Of a stretch of 64,000 bases of DNA, positions 28,412 to 37,166 are shown one piece after another (position 1 is the first letter of the stretch; each line of letters begins with the position of its first letter). The notes beneath the pieces are model-generated. The model saw nothing but the letters and a program-made list of their open reading frames with translations. It was not told where the DNA came from and did not search any database. The stretch comes from Ephemeroptericola cinctiostellae. Lineage in GTDB: Bacteria > Pseudomonadota > Gammaproteobacteria > Burkholderiales > Burkholderiaceae. The stretch covers positions 1,054,001 to 1,118,000 of the forward strand of contig NZ_CP031124.1 of the NCBI RefSeq assembly GCF_003339525.1, written 5' to 3'. Made by a program: the position numbers and the translations under genes.

Positions 28412-28441
28412 TTGACGGGGAAGTTAAAAGCATGGTTTAAT
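28412..28441 (+). promoter_or_regulatory. Predicted hupB promoter with extended -10
   Basis: TTGACG (28412-28417), 18 bases, then TTTAAT (28436-28441) preceded by TGG as an extended -10. The leader carries a hairpin CTCGTT (28446-28451) with AACGAG (28460-28465). A second TATAAT at 28272-28277 further upstream lacks a good -35. Nothing else was recognised in the argH-hupB gap. Confidence 0.55.
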
Positions 28442-28535
28442 TCGCCTCGTTGTGAATGAAACGAGCGTTCTTGTCAGTCTGAGGCTTTGTTGATTTTCAA
28501 GGACTTTACAAATGATTGCTGGTGGAGAATAAGAT

Positions 28536-28808
28536 ATGAATAAGTCAGAATTGGTAGATTTTATCGCAGCAGAAGCAGAAGTTTCTAAAGCAGCAGCAGG
28601 CCGTGCATTGGATGCAGTGACTACGGCAGTGAAAAAAACCTTGAAAAAAGGTGATTCAGTTACCTTGGTTGGTTTCGGTACTTTTTCAGTTGGTAAGCGT
28701 GCAGCACGTGTTGGTCGTAACCCACAAACTGGCGCAGAAATTAAAATTAAGGCAGCTAAAGTGCCTAAATTCAAACCTGGTAAAGGTTTGAAAGATGCAG
28801 TAAATTAA
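28536..28808 (+). CDS. hupB: DNA-binding protein HU
   Basis: HU is a non-specific DNA-bending nucleoid protein. The 90-residue product begins [20 protein letters not shown] and contains [30 protein letters not shown] and [16 protein letters not shown], a full HU fold with the DNA-binding arm. GGTGGAGAA lies upstream of the ATG. It precedes a tRNA array in the same direction. Confidence 0.96.
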   Translation: MNKSELVDFIAAEAEVSKAAAGRALDAVTTAVKKTLKKGDSVTLVGFGTFSVGKRAARVGRNPQTGAEIKIKAAKVPKFKPGKGLKDAVN

Positions 28809-28828
28809 AAGTTTTATTTTTTAAGATT

Positions 28829-28904
28829 GGGTGTTTAGCTCAGTTGGTAGAGCGGCGCCCTTACAAGGCGTAGGTCGGGAGTTCGAGCCTCTCAACACCC
28901 ACCA
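28829..28904 (+). tRNA. tRNA-Val (anticodon TAC), copy 1
   Basis: This 76-base cloverleaf begins GGGTGTTTAGCTC and has anticodon loop CTTACAA, T-loop TTCGAGC, acceptor AACACCC and an encoded CCA end. It is identical to the copy at 29068. Confidence 0.96.
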
Positions 28905-28922
28905 GTCTTAAAAAAGCAGTTT

Positions 28923-28999
28923 GGAGTGGTAGTTCAGTTGGTTAGAATACCGGCCTGTCACGCCGGGGGTCGCGGGTTCGAGCCCCGTCCGCTCCGCCA
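28923..28999 (+). tRNA. tRNA-Asp (anticodon GTC), copy 1
   Basis: This 77-base cloverleaf begins GGAGTGGTAGTTCAG and has anticodon loop CTGTCAC, T-loop TTCGAGC, and an encoded CCA. It is identical to the copy at 29173. Confidence 0.96.
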
Positions 29000-29067
29000 A
29001 AAAATAGAACATGATTTTCGTGTTCGTTTCCATGTGATATTGGAATGTGATAAGCAAGTGAAAATGC

Positions 29068-29143
29068 GGGTGTTTAGCTCAGTTGGTAGAGCGGCGCCCT
29101 TACAAGGCGTAGGTCGGGAGTTCGAGCCTCTCAACACCCACCA
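29068..29143 (+). tRNA. tRNA-Val (anticodon TAC), copy 2
   Basis: The mature sequence is the same as at 28829-28904, while the flanking spacers differ. Confidence 0.96.
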
Positions 29144-29172
29144 CGCATTTTTATGAGCAAGAAGTATATGTT

Positions 29173-29249
29173 GGAGTGGTAGTTCAGTTGGTTAGAATAC
29201 CGGCCTGTCACGCCGGGGGTCGCGGGTTCGAGCCCCGTCCGCTCCGCCA
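29173..29249 (+). tRNA. tRNA-Asp (anticodon GTC), copy 2
   Basis: The mature sequence is the same as at 28923-28999. It is the last tRNA of the Val-Asp-Val-Asp array, followed by a terminator. Confidence 0.96.
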
Positions 29250-29255
29250 GTTAAG

Positions 29256-29286
29256 AAAAAAGGTGAACTTTGGTTCACCTTTTTTT
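29256..29286 (+). terminator. Intrinsic terminator after the tRNA array
   Basis: AGGTGAAC-TTTG-GTTCACCT is followed by a T-run and preceded by A's. Confidence 0.9.
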
Positions 29287-29409
29287 GTGCTTGTTGTGTC
29301 TAATCTATGCTGGCTGAGTGCGGGGGTGGCTTAGTTGGCTGAACAGCGATATAATGATGAACTTTTATTGAGCCGTGTGCGCGGCGGCAGCTCGGATTAA
29401 GGGAATGAC

Positions 29410-30981
29410 ATGTTTAATTTTGTGCATAAACACAAGCAAATAATTCAACTGATTTTAGCGGTGATGTTTATTCCGTTTATGTTTTCAGGCGTATCAAATT
29501 TGACGACCATGGATTTTAATGGGGATGTGGTTGCGAAAATAGGCAAGCAAAGCATCACCAAGGCGGTGTTTGAGCAAAACTTTAATCAATACAAAGATAA
29601 AGTGCGTGCTCAAATGGGCGATAAATTCAGCGAAGCAGATTTTGATACCTTTGAGCAAAGAACCGCTTTTCTTAATGAAATGGTCGATGAGTACACAGTG
29701 TCTGAGGCTGTACAATCTGAGCATTTGACGGTCAGTGATGCGCAGTTGGTCAGCGCACTGCTTAAAGACCCCATCGTGAGTCGTGATGCACAAGGCAATA
29801 TTGACCGTGCCAAATACGAAGCCTTGCTGAAACAGAATCATTTAACGGAGGCGCAATATGAAAGCAGTGTACGCAATCGTTTGTCAACGGGTTTGATTGA
29901 GCAAGTTTCGGGTTCTGGTTTTAATTTACAGCCTTTACAGCAGGCTGCCATTGGTGATGTGTTGACACAAGTGCGTTTGGTTGAGATCAAGCCAATTGAC
30001 TTGACCCCGTATATGGCAAAAATCACAGTGGGCTCAGATAAAGTTGATGCCTATTATCAATCACATGCTGCTCAGTTTACAAAAACTGAGTCTTTTGATG
30101 TTGATTACGTGGTGATTCCTGTGTTACCTGCAAATTATGTGCCCAATGATGTGGATATCAAATCGGCTTTTGGTGGCACACCAACGGCAGAAGAAATCAA
30201 TAAAGTTAAGAAAGACCCTGCTTTAATTAAAGATGTATTGGCAAAAACCGCATTGGCTAAAATGGAGGCTGTGGCCAAGGACATCGATGCGACCAGTGCC
30301 AAAGCGCCACAAGATTTGGCTGCGATTGCATCTCGGTTTGGCGGTAAAATTGAATCTGCAAAAAATGTCACACGCACGGGTGATGATGCTTTACCTGAGT
30401 TGTTGAAATCAGCCGATGTTCGCTTGGCTTTGATCACAGGTACACAAGTGGTGGGTAAAGCCATCAGCTCTCCTGTCAAGTTAAATGACACAAGCTTGAT
30501 CGTCGGTCGCGTGAGTAAACAAACACCTGCAGGTTTATTGCCTTTGGCCGATGTTCAGGCTGAAATCGAAAAAACGTTGAAACAAGAGTCTGTCGTGGCT
30601 CAAGCCCGTGGGGATGCACAAAAGCAAATAGCCTCCATGGCGGCCAGCACCTCGATTGGCACACCCGTTGCGGTTGGCCCTTTGTTGAATAGCAATTTAA
30701 ACCGCAGTACAGTGGCTCAAGTATTGGCTTTGGGGGCAAAGGATGTGCCCAAGTTATTGGTCAGTGATGATGCAAGTAGCGTCAGTATTGTGCGTGTGAT
30801 TGGTGAAGATCCGAGCAAGCCAGCGTCAGATAAGTTTGTGGGTCTGAAACCTGCGCTACAACAATGGGGTGGGATTTCAGGGGCGTTGCAGCAGCGTGCT
30901 TATTTAAATGTATTGCGTGAGCGTTTAGGCGTTAAACTGTACCCAGAGCATTTGGGCGGGACTGAAAAGAGTAAAGCCTAA
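29410..30981 (+). CDS. PpiD-like periplasmic chaperone, apparently without parvulin domain
   Basis: PpiD is an inner-membrane-anchored periplasmic chaperone of outer membrane and secreted proteins. The 523-residue product has the PpiD N-terminus: cytoplasmic MFNFVHKHKQ, one membrane helix (about 10-28), then a SurA_N-type chaperone region (VVAKIGKQSITKAVFEQNFN). After YYQSHAAQFTKTESFDVDYV, a parvulin domain would be expected. The usual parvulin motifs (a HILI-type strand and a GGDLG-type loop) are absent. Instead ~100 residues of Lys/Ala-rich helix lead to the C-terminal region. The protein is about 100 residues shorter than typical PpiD. It is likely a chaperone without isomerase activity. 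Confidence 0.85.
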   Translation: MFNFVHKHKQIIQLILAVMFIPFMFSGVSNLTTMDFNGDVVAKIGKQSITKAVFEQNFNQYKDKVRAQMGDKFSEADFDTFEQRTAFLNEMVDEYTVSEAVQSEHLTVSDAQLVSALLKDPIVSRDAQGNIDRAKYEALLKQNHLTEAQYESSVRNRLSTGLIEQVSGSGFNLQPLQQAAIGDVLTQVRLVEIKPIDLTPYMAKITVGSDKVDAYYQSHAAQFTKTESFDVDYVVIPVLPANYVPNDVDIKSAFGGTPTAEEINKVKKDPALIKDVLAKTALAKMEAVAKDIDATSAKAPQDLAAIASRFGGKIESAKNVTRTGDDALPELLKSADVRLALITGTQVVGKAISSPVKLNDTSLIVGRVSKQTPAGLLPLADVQAEIEKTLKQESVVAQARGDAQKQIASMAASTSIGTPVAVGPLLNSNLNRSTVAQVLALGAKDVPKLLVSDDASSVSIVRVIGEDPSKPASDKFVGLKPALQQWGGISGALQQRAYLNVLRERLGVKLYPEHLGGTEKSKA

Positions 30982-30986
30982 TTTGT

Positions 30987-31015
30987 AAAGCACGCTGAAT
31001 ATTTCGCGTGCTTTT
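30987..31015 (+). terminator. Intrinsic terminator after the PpiD-like gene
   Basis: AAAGCACGC and GCGTGCTTTT form a stem around TGAATATTTC, ending in four T's. Confidence 0.75.
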
Positions 31016-31326
31016 ATGTTTTCGATTTTGATTTTGCTGGTGTGCAATGTTATAGCAAAAGCCATCACTTCCCTGATTGTTTGAGGTGTGGGTTTGTGTT
31101 TTTTCATCGGTTTTATGCAGATTTGATGTTTTGCTTCACAAGGATGCTGATCTGCACTGAAATTTTGCTGGTTTTTCTGTTCAAAATCTATAATCTTAAT
31201 GCAGTCACGAGGCAGGGTTGCTTTGTGATTAACCATAGAAAATGTGAGCAAATCCATTTTCTTTAATGAGTTGATTTATGTGGCTGAGTTCAAAGCAGCT
31301 CGATCACAATCAATTGCTTTTGTCTG

Positions 31327-31361
31327 ATTTCTGTTGGCAAGTCTGACAGAAATGCTAACAT
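31327..31361 (+). promoter_or_regulatory. Predicted ybiT promoter with overlapping inverted repeat
   Basis: TTGGCA (31334-31339), 16 bases, then TAACAT (31356-31361). An inverted repeat, ATTTCTGT (31327-31334) and ACAGAAAT (31346-31353), overlaps the -35 and spacer, as an operator would. The rest of the 440-base gap between the PpiD-like gene and ybiT holds only a terminator. Confidence 0.4.
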
Positions 31362-31425
31362 TTAAGCACGGATAAAGGGATTTTTACTTTTCCGTCTTTT
31401 CTGTACTATTTATTTGGAGTTTCCC

Positions 31426-33027
31426 GTGTTATCAGCAGCGAATATCACCATGCAGTTTGGCGCCAAGCCTTTATTTGAAAATATCAATGTTAAGTTTGGT
31501 GAAGGCAATCGTTATGGCCTCATCGGGGCGAATGGTTGCGGTAAGTCAACATTCATGAAAATTTTAGGTGGTGATTTGGATCCATCTGCAGGTTCTGTTG
31601 TGATTGAGCCCAATGTGCGTTTGGGTAAGTTGCGTCAAGATCAATTTGCATACGAGGATTTACGCGTATTGGATGTGGTTTTGATGGGGCACACGGCCAT
31701 GTGGGAGGCCATGTCTGAGCGCGATGCCATTTATGCCAATATGGAAGCGACAGAGGACGATTACATGCGCGCCGCCGAGTTGGAGGGGGTGTTTGCGCAA
31801 TACGATGGTTATACGTCTGAGGCTCGTGCCAGTGAATTGCTGCTGGGTGTGGGGCTGCCGATTGAGTTGCATCAAGGTTTGATGTCCGCTGTTGCCCCTG
31901 GTTTGAAAGTACGTGTGTTGTTGGCGCAGGCTTTATTTTCTAATCCCGATGTGTTGCTGTTGGATGAGCCGACCAATAACCTGGACATCGATACGATTCG
32001 TTGGCTTGAACACGCGTTGGATGAAAAAGATTGCACAATGATCATCATTTCACATGATCGCCACTTTTTGAATGGTGTGTGCACCCACATGGCGGACATG
32101 GATTTTGGTACTTTAACCGTCTATTCGGGCAATTACGACGATTACATGCTGGCGTCTGCCGAAGCGCGCGCTCGCCAAATGGCCAGTAACTCAAAGGCCA
32201 AAGAGCGTATGGCCGAATTGCAAGAGTTTGTGCAGCGTTTTGCAGCAAACAAGGCCAAGGCGCGTCAAGCCACTTCACGCCAGAAAATGATTCAAAAAAT
32301 TAAAGCCGATACGGTTGAAATGAAACCATCATCGCGTCAAAACCCATTCATTCGCTTTGAGCAAAATAAAGTGTTGCATCGCTTGGCTTTGGAAGTTGAG
32401 ACGGTCAGCAAAGCCTTTGATCATCCAATCATCACGAAGTTTTCCACGATGATTGATGCGGGCGACAAAGTTGCCATCATTGGTGGCAATGGTGTTGGTA
32501 AAACGACGTTATTACGTGTTCTGCAAGGTGATTTGGCGGCTGATTCGGGTGTTGTGAAATGGTCTGAGAATGCCGATGTGGGTTATATGGCGCAAGATGC
32601 AGCCGAACAATTTGACAGCGATGAGTTGGTGTTCGATTGGATGGGTAATTTCCGCCAGCAAGGCGATGACGATCAAGTCATTCGTGGCGTGTTGGGTAAA
32701 TTATTGTTTTCTGGCGATGATGTGACCAAGTGTGTGCGCATTTTATCGGGTGGTGAAAAGCACCGCATGAGTTTTGGTCGATTGTTGTTGGGGCGACACA
32801 ATGTGTTGATGCTTGATGAGCCAACCAACCATTTGGACATGGAGTCGATTGAGTCATTGCAGTTGGCGTTGGAAAAGTATGCGGGCACGGTGTTCATTGT
32901 CTCTCATGACCGTCAATTCATTGACAACGTGGCCACACGCATCATTGAGGTCAAGGGTGATGGTACTTTGGTTGACTTTAAAGGCGATTATGAATCGTAT
33001 TTGGACAGCCAAGGCTTAAACGGTTGA
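31426..33027 (+). CDS. ybiT: ABC-F family ATPase YbiT
   Basis: ABC-F proteins bind the ribosomal E-site region and relieve stalled translation. The ~533-residue protein has two ABC domains in one chain: Walker [10 protein letters not shown] and GGNGVGKTT, Walker [12 protein letters not shown] and [11 protein letters not shown]. The first signature is the atypical [19 protein letters not shown] of YbiT; the second is [12 protein letters not shown]. The linker between the domains contains [20 protein letters not shown], also YbiT-like. It has no membrane segment. The start is GTG at 31426, with TTTGGAG upstream giving [12 protein letters not shown]. Confidence 0.92.
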   Translation: MLSAANITMQFGAKPLFENINVKFGEGNRYGLIGANGCGKSTFMKILGGDLDPSAGSVVIEPNVRLGKLRQDQFAYEDLRVLDVVLMGHTAMWEAMSERDAIYANMEATEDDYMRAAELEGVFAQYDGYTSEARASELLLGVGLPIELHQGLMSAVAPGLKVRVLLAQALFSNPDVLLLDEPTNNLDIDTIRWLEHALDEKDCTMIIISHDRHFLNGVCTHMADMDFGTLTVYSGNYDDYMLASAEARARQMASNSKAKERMAELQEFVQRFAANKAKARQATSRQKMIQKIKADTVEMKPSSRQNPFIRFEQNKVLHRLALEVETVSKAFDHPIITKFSTMIDAGDKVAIIGGNGVGKTTLLRVLQGDLAADSGVVKWSENADVGYMAQDAAEQFDSDELVFDWMGNFRQQGDDDQVIRGVLGKLLFSGDDVTKCVRILSGGEKHRMSFGRLLLGRHNVLMLDEPTNHLDMESIESLQLALEKYAGTVFIVSHDRQFIDNVATRIIEVKGDGTLVDFKGDYESYLDSQGLNG

Positions 33028-33063
33028 TTCTCCACCAGAGTAATGTCCTTTAAAGAGTAGATT

Positions 33064-33969
33064 ATGCCCGTTCTTCAGATTATTGCACCATCAGGTTATC
33101 CTCAAGATCAAGATTCGGTTGCACGTGCAGTCGCCTATTTTGTTGAGCGTGGCTGGACCGTGCGTGGACAAGGCTCTGCTTTGCGACATTTTCAGCGCTT
33201 TGCAGGGGGGGATGCCGAACGTTTGGCTGAAATCAATGGTTTGGCGCGGTTTGGTGGTGGTCAAGAGAAAAAACCGGATTTGGTCATGGCGTTGCGTGGC
33301 GGCTATGGTGTGTCTCGATTTATGGACTTGATCGACTTTGATGCTTTGGCTCAAGCTGATTTGCGTTTCATGGGGCACAGTGATTTTACGGCTTTTTGCT
33401 TGGCTTACTATGCAAAGACAGGGCGTTCTTCTTATATTGGCCCAATGGCCTGTTTTGATTTTGGCCTTGAAGTGCCTTCTGTTTTTATGGAGGCGCATTT
33501 TTGGCAATTGCTCGCTCGTGGACATGATGTGGTGATTGTTGATGCCGCACAACCCCACCAATTTGAAGCTGAGGGCGTGTTGTGGGGAGGGAACTTGACG
33601 ATGGTGAATCAATTGGTGGGAACGCCTTTTTTACCTGATGTCAAAGGCGGCCTTCTTTTTCTGGAAGACATCAATGAGCACCCTTATCGGATTGAGCGAA
33701 GCTTGTATCAATTGCGTGATGCGGGTATTCTTGAGCAGCAATCCGCCATCATCCTTGGCCAGTTCAATGGTTATAAGCTGTATGACAACGATCATGGTTA
33801 TGATTTTGATGAAATGGTGATGCACATGCGCAGTCGCTGTGATGTGCCAATTTTGACAGATTTACCTTTTGGTCATGTGCGTGATAAAGTGACTTTACCC
33901 ATTGGGCAGGTGGCTCAACTGAATGTTTTGGGCGATGCGGGTTATCGTTTAACGGTACACGCCATTTGA
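33064..33969 (+). CDS. ldcA: LD-carboxypeptidase (peptidase S66)
   Basis: LdcA removes the terminal D-Ala from muropeptide tetrapeptides during cell wall recycling in the cytoplasm. The 301-residue protein has the S66 triad: Ser in FMGHSDFTAF, Glu in LFLEDINEHPYRIERSL, and His in DLPFGHVRDK. The conserved VMALRGGYGVSRFMDLIDFD segment is also present. There is no signal peptide, as expected. It starts 36 bases after ybiT and faces a lytic transglycosylase gene; the two may act in one recycling pathway. Confidence 0.92.
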   Translation: MPVLQIIAPSGYPQDQDSVARAVAYFVERGWTVRGQGSALRHFQRFAGGDAERLAEINGLARFGGGQEKKPDLVMALRGGYGVSRFMDLIDFDALAQADLRFMGHSDFTAFCLAYYAKTGRSSYIGPMACFDFGLEVPSVFMEAHFWQLLARGHDVVIVDAAQPHQFEAEGVLWGGNLTMVNQLVGTPFLPDVKGGLLFLEDINEHPYRIERSLYQLRDAGILEQQSAIILGQFNGYKLYDNDHGYDFDEMVMHMRSRCDVPILTDLPFGHVRDKVTLPIGQVAQLNVLGDAGYRLTVHAI

Positions 33970-34033
33970 CTGATTGACTGGAACTTATGTTCTGCGGGTT
34001 GAATGAATCGAAATCTGGCTGTGTGTGTCAATT

Positions 34034-34612
34034 CTAACGAAGATAATAAGTTGTTCGCAGCATTTTAATTCGTGCAATGTAGTTTTGTGTTTCCTCTGGC
34101 ATTTTGATCAGGCGGAAACGGTCATAGGTGCTGCCATTGGTTTTTGGCTTGATGTAATTGTCAACATTGCCCATGCCCCAATTGTAGGCGGCCAAAGTTA
34201 ATTCCACATTGTTATTGTAACGCTCATAAAGTTTGTTTAAATATTCAGAAGCTGCGCGTGCAGACTCTTCTGGGTGTGTGCGATCAGCCAAGCCCATGTC
34301 GCGTGCTGTTGGGCGCATGAATTGAAATAAACCTTGTGCACCTGCACGGCTTTGGGCATTTGGGTCGCCTGCCGACTCTTGGTGCATTACTGCGGAGAGC
34401 AGGCCACGTGGTAAACCATTGTCTTTTTCCAAGGCTTCTAGCTTTAGCTTCTTCCGCCATTCGTACACGCGTTCAGCCACTGCATCATCACCGGATTGAT
34501 AACCCAGTTCTTTTAAGATAGGCCACAATGCAAATGCACAAGCCACGACCGCAATGGACATGATGAGCCACTGGATGCGTTTTTTTGGTGTTCTGTAAAT
34601 CAGTTTGACCAT
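34034..34612 (-). CDS. Membrane-anchored lytic transglycosylase (SLT domain)
   Basis: The enzyme cleaves peptidoglycan glycan strands to form anhydro-muropeptides. The ~192-residue protein has an N-terminal membrane anchor (WLIMSIAVVACAFALWP). The SLT/lysozyme-like domain contains catalytic Glu in VMHQESAGDPNAQSRAGAQG, LFQFMRPTARDMG and LAAYNWGMGNVDNY. The frame is open to 34699, but the ATG at 34612 (MVKLIYRTPKKRIQW) is a better start. It has no SPOR or LysM domain, making it a small member of the family. It converges on ldcA. Confidence 0.87.
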   Translation of the reverse strand: MVKLIYRTPKKRIQWLIMSIAVVACAFALWPILKELGYQSGDDAVAERVYEWRKKLKLEALEKDNGLPRGLLSAVMHQESAGDPNAQSRAGAQGLFQFMRPTARDMGLADRTHPEESARAASEYLNKLYERYNNNVELTLAAYNWGMGNVDNYIKPKTNGSTYDRFRLIKMPEETQNYIARIKMLRTTYYLR

Positions 34613-34667
34613 TTGTGTGGTTTTTAGGTTTCTTTGTGAAAAAGCTAAAGCATAGCTTGAGGGCAAT

Positions 34668-34693
34668 AAAAAAGCCACCAAAAGGTGGCTTTT
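34668..34693 (-). terminator. Intrinsic terminator of rpmB-rpmG
   Basis: On the minus strand AAAAGCCACC-TTTT-GGTGGCTTTT is followed by further T's, 20-45 bases after the rpmG stop and just before the transglycosylase gene. Confidence 0.85.
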
Positions 34694-34711
34694 CAACAAA
34701 AAAACATGGAA

Positions 34712-34867
34712 TTATTTAATTTTAGTTTCTTTGTAAATGACATGCTTACGTGCCACTGGATCAAATTTTTTGATTTCCATTTTTTCAGGCATGTTGCGTT
34801 TGTTTTTGTCGGTCGTGTAGAAGTGACCTGTACCAGCTGTTGATTCGAGTTTGATTTTATCACGCAT
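34712..34867 (-). CDS. rpmG: 50S ribosomal protein L33
   Basis: This 51-residue protein, [20 protein letters not shown] then [20 protein letters not shown] and [11 protein letters not shown], is L33. It lacks the CxxC pairs of the zinc-binding form. GGAG lies upstream of the ATG. It follows rpmB by 11 bases in one operon. Confidence 0.96.
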   Translation of the reverse strand: MRDKIKLESTAGTGHFYTTDKNKRNMPEKMEIKKFDPVARKHVIYKETKIK

Positions 34868-34878
34868 GATAGGGCTCC

Positions 34879-35112
34879 TTAGATTTCGCCACGGGCGCGC
34901 AAGTCAGATAAGACTGCGTCGATACCGTTTTTGTCGATGGTGCGTAAAGCTGCATTCGAAACGCGCAAACGCACGAAACGGTTTTCAGACTCTACCCAAA
35001 AACGGCGGTTTTGCAAGTTAGGCAAAAAACGACGTTTGGTTTTATTGTTTGCATGAGAAACATTGTTCCCAGACATCGGGCGTTTACCCGTTACTTGACA
35101 TACGCGTGCCAT
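34879..35112 (-). CDS. rpmB: 50S ribosomal protein L28
   Basis: This 77-residue protein begins [20 protein letters not shown] and contains [20 protein letters not shown], the L28 signature. It is the first gene of rpmB-rpmG, the usual order in proteobacteria. Confidence 0.97.
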   Translation of the reverse strand: MARVCQVTGKRPMSGNNVSHANNKTKRRFLPNLQNRRFWVESENRFVRLRVSNAALRTIDKNGIDAVLSDLRARGEI

Positions 35113-35328
35113 GATGATTTCCTTATTTCAGCTAATTTCAAACCAAATGATTGTTGTTGATTCAAGCGTTTAAATCTTTGTTTTGTAATGGTTTTGCGCA
35201 TAAAATCGAGCCAACACACAACAGGCCATAAGATTTCGCGCTAAACAAACAACAAAAATTTGAAAACTGTTTGTACCGAGACATTCGATTATAAAGTATT
35301 TTTGCTAAAAAAACAATGTGTTTGTCGG

Positions 35329-35364
35329 TCTGTATGCTATTTTCAGACGAAAATAGCATACAGA
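35329..35364. repeat. Perfect 16-bp hairpin downstream of the glutaredoxin-like gene
   Basis: TCTGTATGCTATTTTC (35329-35344) and GAAAATAGCATACAGA (35349-35364) are perfect complements around AGAC. It begins 18 bases after the stop of the minus-strand gene at 35382. It lacks a T-run in either direction, so it is not a classical intrinsic terminator; mRNA 3' end protection is possible. Confidence 0.6.
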
Positions 35365-35381
35365 AAAGAGGATAAAAGGGC

Positions 35382-35615
35382 TTAGGGTTCTTGTAAAACC
35401 AATGGGTCAAGTCGTCCAAAACACAGCAATCGGCCTTGAATTGTGGTCAGTGCGGGTACCATTGAGTCATATTTTTCCTTTAATTCGGGATGTTCGTCAA
35501 TGTCGATGATTTCAAATTGAAAGTCGAGGCGTGTTTGCCAAAGCCGTAAATCTTCGTGCATGTCGTGACAGAGGTGGCAGTTTTCTCGACTGTACAGTTG
35601 GTATTGTGTCTTCAT
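35382..35615 (-). CDS. Glutaredoxin-like protein (DUF836 type)
   Basis: This 77-residue thioredoxin-fold protein begins MKTQYQLYSRENCHLCHDMH. It has a CxxC redox pair (CHLC), then FEIIDIDEHPELKEKYDSMV and the cis-Pro in MVPALTTI. This is the small glutaredoxin-like family often seen in betaproteobacteria. The partner is unknown. It lies 30 bases downstream of the DegP-like gene and may be in its operon. Confidence 0.87.
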   Translation of the reverse strand: MKTQYQLYSRENCHLCHDMHEDLRLWQTRLDFQFEIIDIDEHPELKEKYDSMVPALTTIQGRLLCFGRLDPLVLQEP

Positions 35616-35645
35616 CTGGGTGTTTTGAGTGGTTTTTTAATGGGC

Positions 35646-37007
35646 TCATTCGGCCACATTGATGCCAACAAATTGGCGAGCATTGTTGCGAACAACGTAG
35701 ATGAATACGGTGTCACCAGCCGTTAGGTTCTTTGCTGCAACATTCAATTGTTCAACAGATTTGATGTCTTGTTGATTGATGTTGAGCACAAAGTCACCGA
35801 CGGATAAGCCTGCGGCGACGGCGGGTTCTTGAATGGCGGTGATTTGTACGCCAGAGTTGGTGTTGGTGCTGGCTTTTTGGGCTGGGCTCATGGCGCGAAC
35901 CTTGAGTCCTAATTTTTGCCAAATGAAGAAGTTGGCTTGATCAAAAGCATTTGTACTTTTTGGGATGATAAATTTGATCGGCTTTCGATCGCCATCGCGC
36001 AACACTGTGAGTGTGACCTCATCATCTTGTGAGAGAAAATCACGCAAGGCACTGAGGTCGGATACGTCGATGACCCGTTGTGATTCAATGCCGACAATGA
36101 TGTCGTTCTTTTGGAGACCTGCTCGTCCTGCGATGGAGTTTGGTATGATCGATTTGACCCGTGCACCAGTGGCATCTGCAAGGCTGAGTTCGGTTTGCAA
36201 TTTTTCATCGACATTGGTCGCTGAAAATCCCAATTGTTGCCAATTTTGAGGCAAATTTGCACTGAGGTCTTGGCTGTTAACCAATTTGCTGACCAATACG
36301 TGCCGGGTTAGACCCATTGGCGCTTTGAGCAAGTTGGAATTCATGGCCAACACTTCACCTTTGGTGTTGAGAAGCGGGCCACCTGTGTTGCTGGCGTTGA
36401 TGTCCACATCAGTGACCAAGCCTTGAGATTTGTTGTTGGTTGGGTTGCTGATGACGACCCCTGAGGATATGCCGTTTTTATTGGCGCCGATGGCAAGTAC
36501 CCATTCACCTTCGCTGACTGTTTCGGCAAGGGGTAGGGCAGGTAAGCTGCCACTGGCAACTTTTAAAATGGCCAAGTCTCTTTTGGATTCACTGCGCAGC
36601 AGGGTGGCTTTGAGTCGTCGTTTGTCGGACAGTTGCACGTAAATTTCGTTGGCGTCGATGACGGTGTGGTAGTTGGTGACGATGACACCATTCGGGGCGA
36701 TGATGAAGCCACTGCCTTGGACTTTTTTCTTGATGACTGGTGCGGCAGTGGTTGAGCCAACAGGGGGCGTATCCGCGTCACTGAACATGCGTGAAAAGAC
36801 TTGATACACGGGGTCTTGAGTGATCCCTTTGTATTGTTCGGGCACTTTGATTTTGACCCATTGAATGGCTTGCACGTTAACGATGCCTGCAGCACTGGTG
36901 TTGACGATTTGTGCAACATTGGGGGCTGCATAAGCCATCCCGATGAGACTGAGGTGTGACAATCCAAAAAACAGTTTAAAAAGGTGTGGTGCTACGGTTT
37001 TGGGCAT
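35646..37007 (-). CDS. DegP/HtrA-like periplasmic protein with Thr at the catalytic Ser position
   Basis: HtrA proteins are periplasmic serine proteases and chaperones. This ~453-residue product has a signal peptide (MPKTVAPHLFKLFFGLSHLS, cleavage near AYAA), a chymotrypsin-like domain and two PDZ domains (about residues 255-345 and 365-450). Triad His (H114, TNYHTVIDA) and Asp (D144, SKRDLAILKV) are present. The nucleophile motif GNSGGP reads SNTGGP, with ACA (Thr208, bases 36384-36386). Protease activity is therefore doubtful; it may act as a chaperone or adaptor. The ATG at 37007 has GAGGA upstream. Confidence 0.88.
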   Translation of the reverse strand: MPKTVAPHLFKLFFGLSHLSLIGMAYAAPNVAQIVNTSAAGIVNVQAIQWVKIKVPEQYKGITQDPVYQVFSRMFSDADTPPVGSTTAAPVIKKKVQGSGFIIAPNGVIVTNYHTVIDANEIYVQLSDKRRLKATLLRSESKRDLAILKVASGSLPALPLAETVSEGEWVLAIGANKNGISSGVVISNPTNNKSQGLVTDVDINASNTGGPLLNTKGEVLAMNSNLLKAPMGLTRHVLVSKLVNSQDLSANLPQNWQQLGFSATNVDEKLQTELSLADATGARVKSIIPNSIAGRAGLQKNDIIVGIESQRVIDVSDLSALRDFLSQDDEVTLTVLRDGDRKPIKFIIPKSTNAFDQANFFIWQKLGLKVRAMSPAQKASTNTNSGVQITAIQEPAVAAGLSVGDFVLNINQQDIKSVEQLNVAAKNLTAGDTVFIYVVRNNARQFVGINVAE

Positions 37008-37166
37008 GACCCGTCCTCGATGAAATTCATGGATTGATTTGAACTCATATTGTAGCAATTCTAAGCCTTGTCATGGCGTTGGATGCGTATTTGTCGTGGG
37101 TTTACGCCGTAAGGTGGTCGTTTTATGCTAAATTACCACATCGTTTATTTTGCCTTGAGGTTTTCC

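Noticed and set aside
30925..31257. Open frame of 110 codons on the minus strand after the PpiD-like gene
   Set aside because: It overlaps the PpiD-like 3' end and its terminator, has no ribosome site and no recognisable domain.
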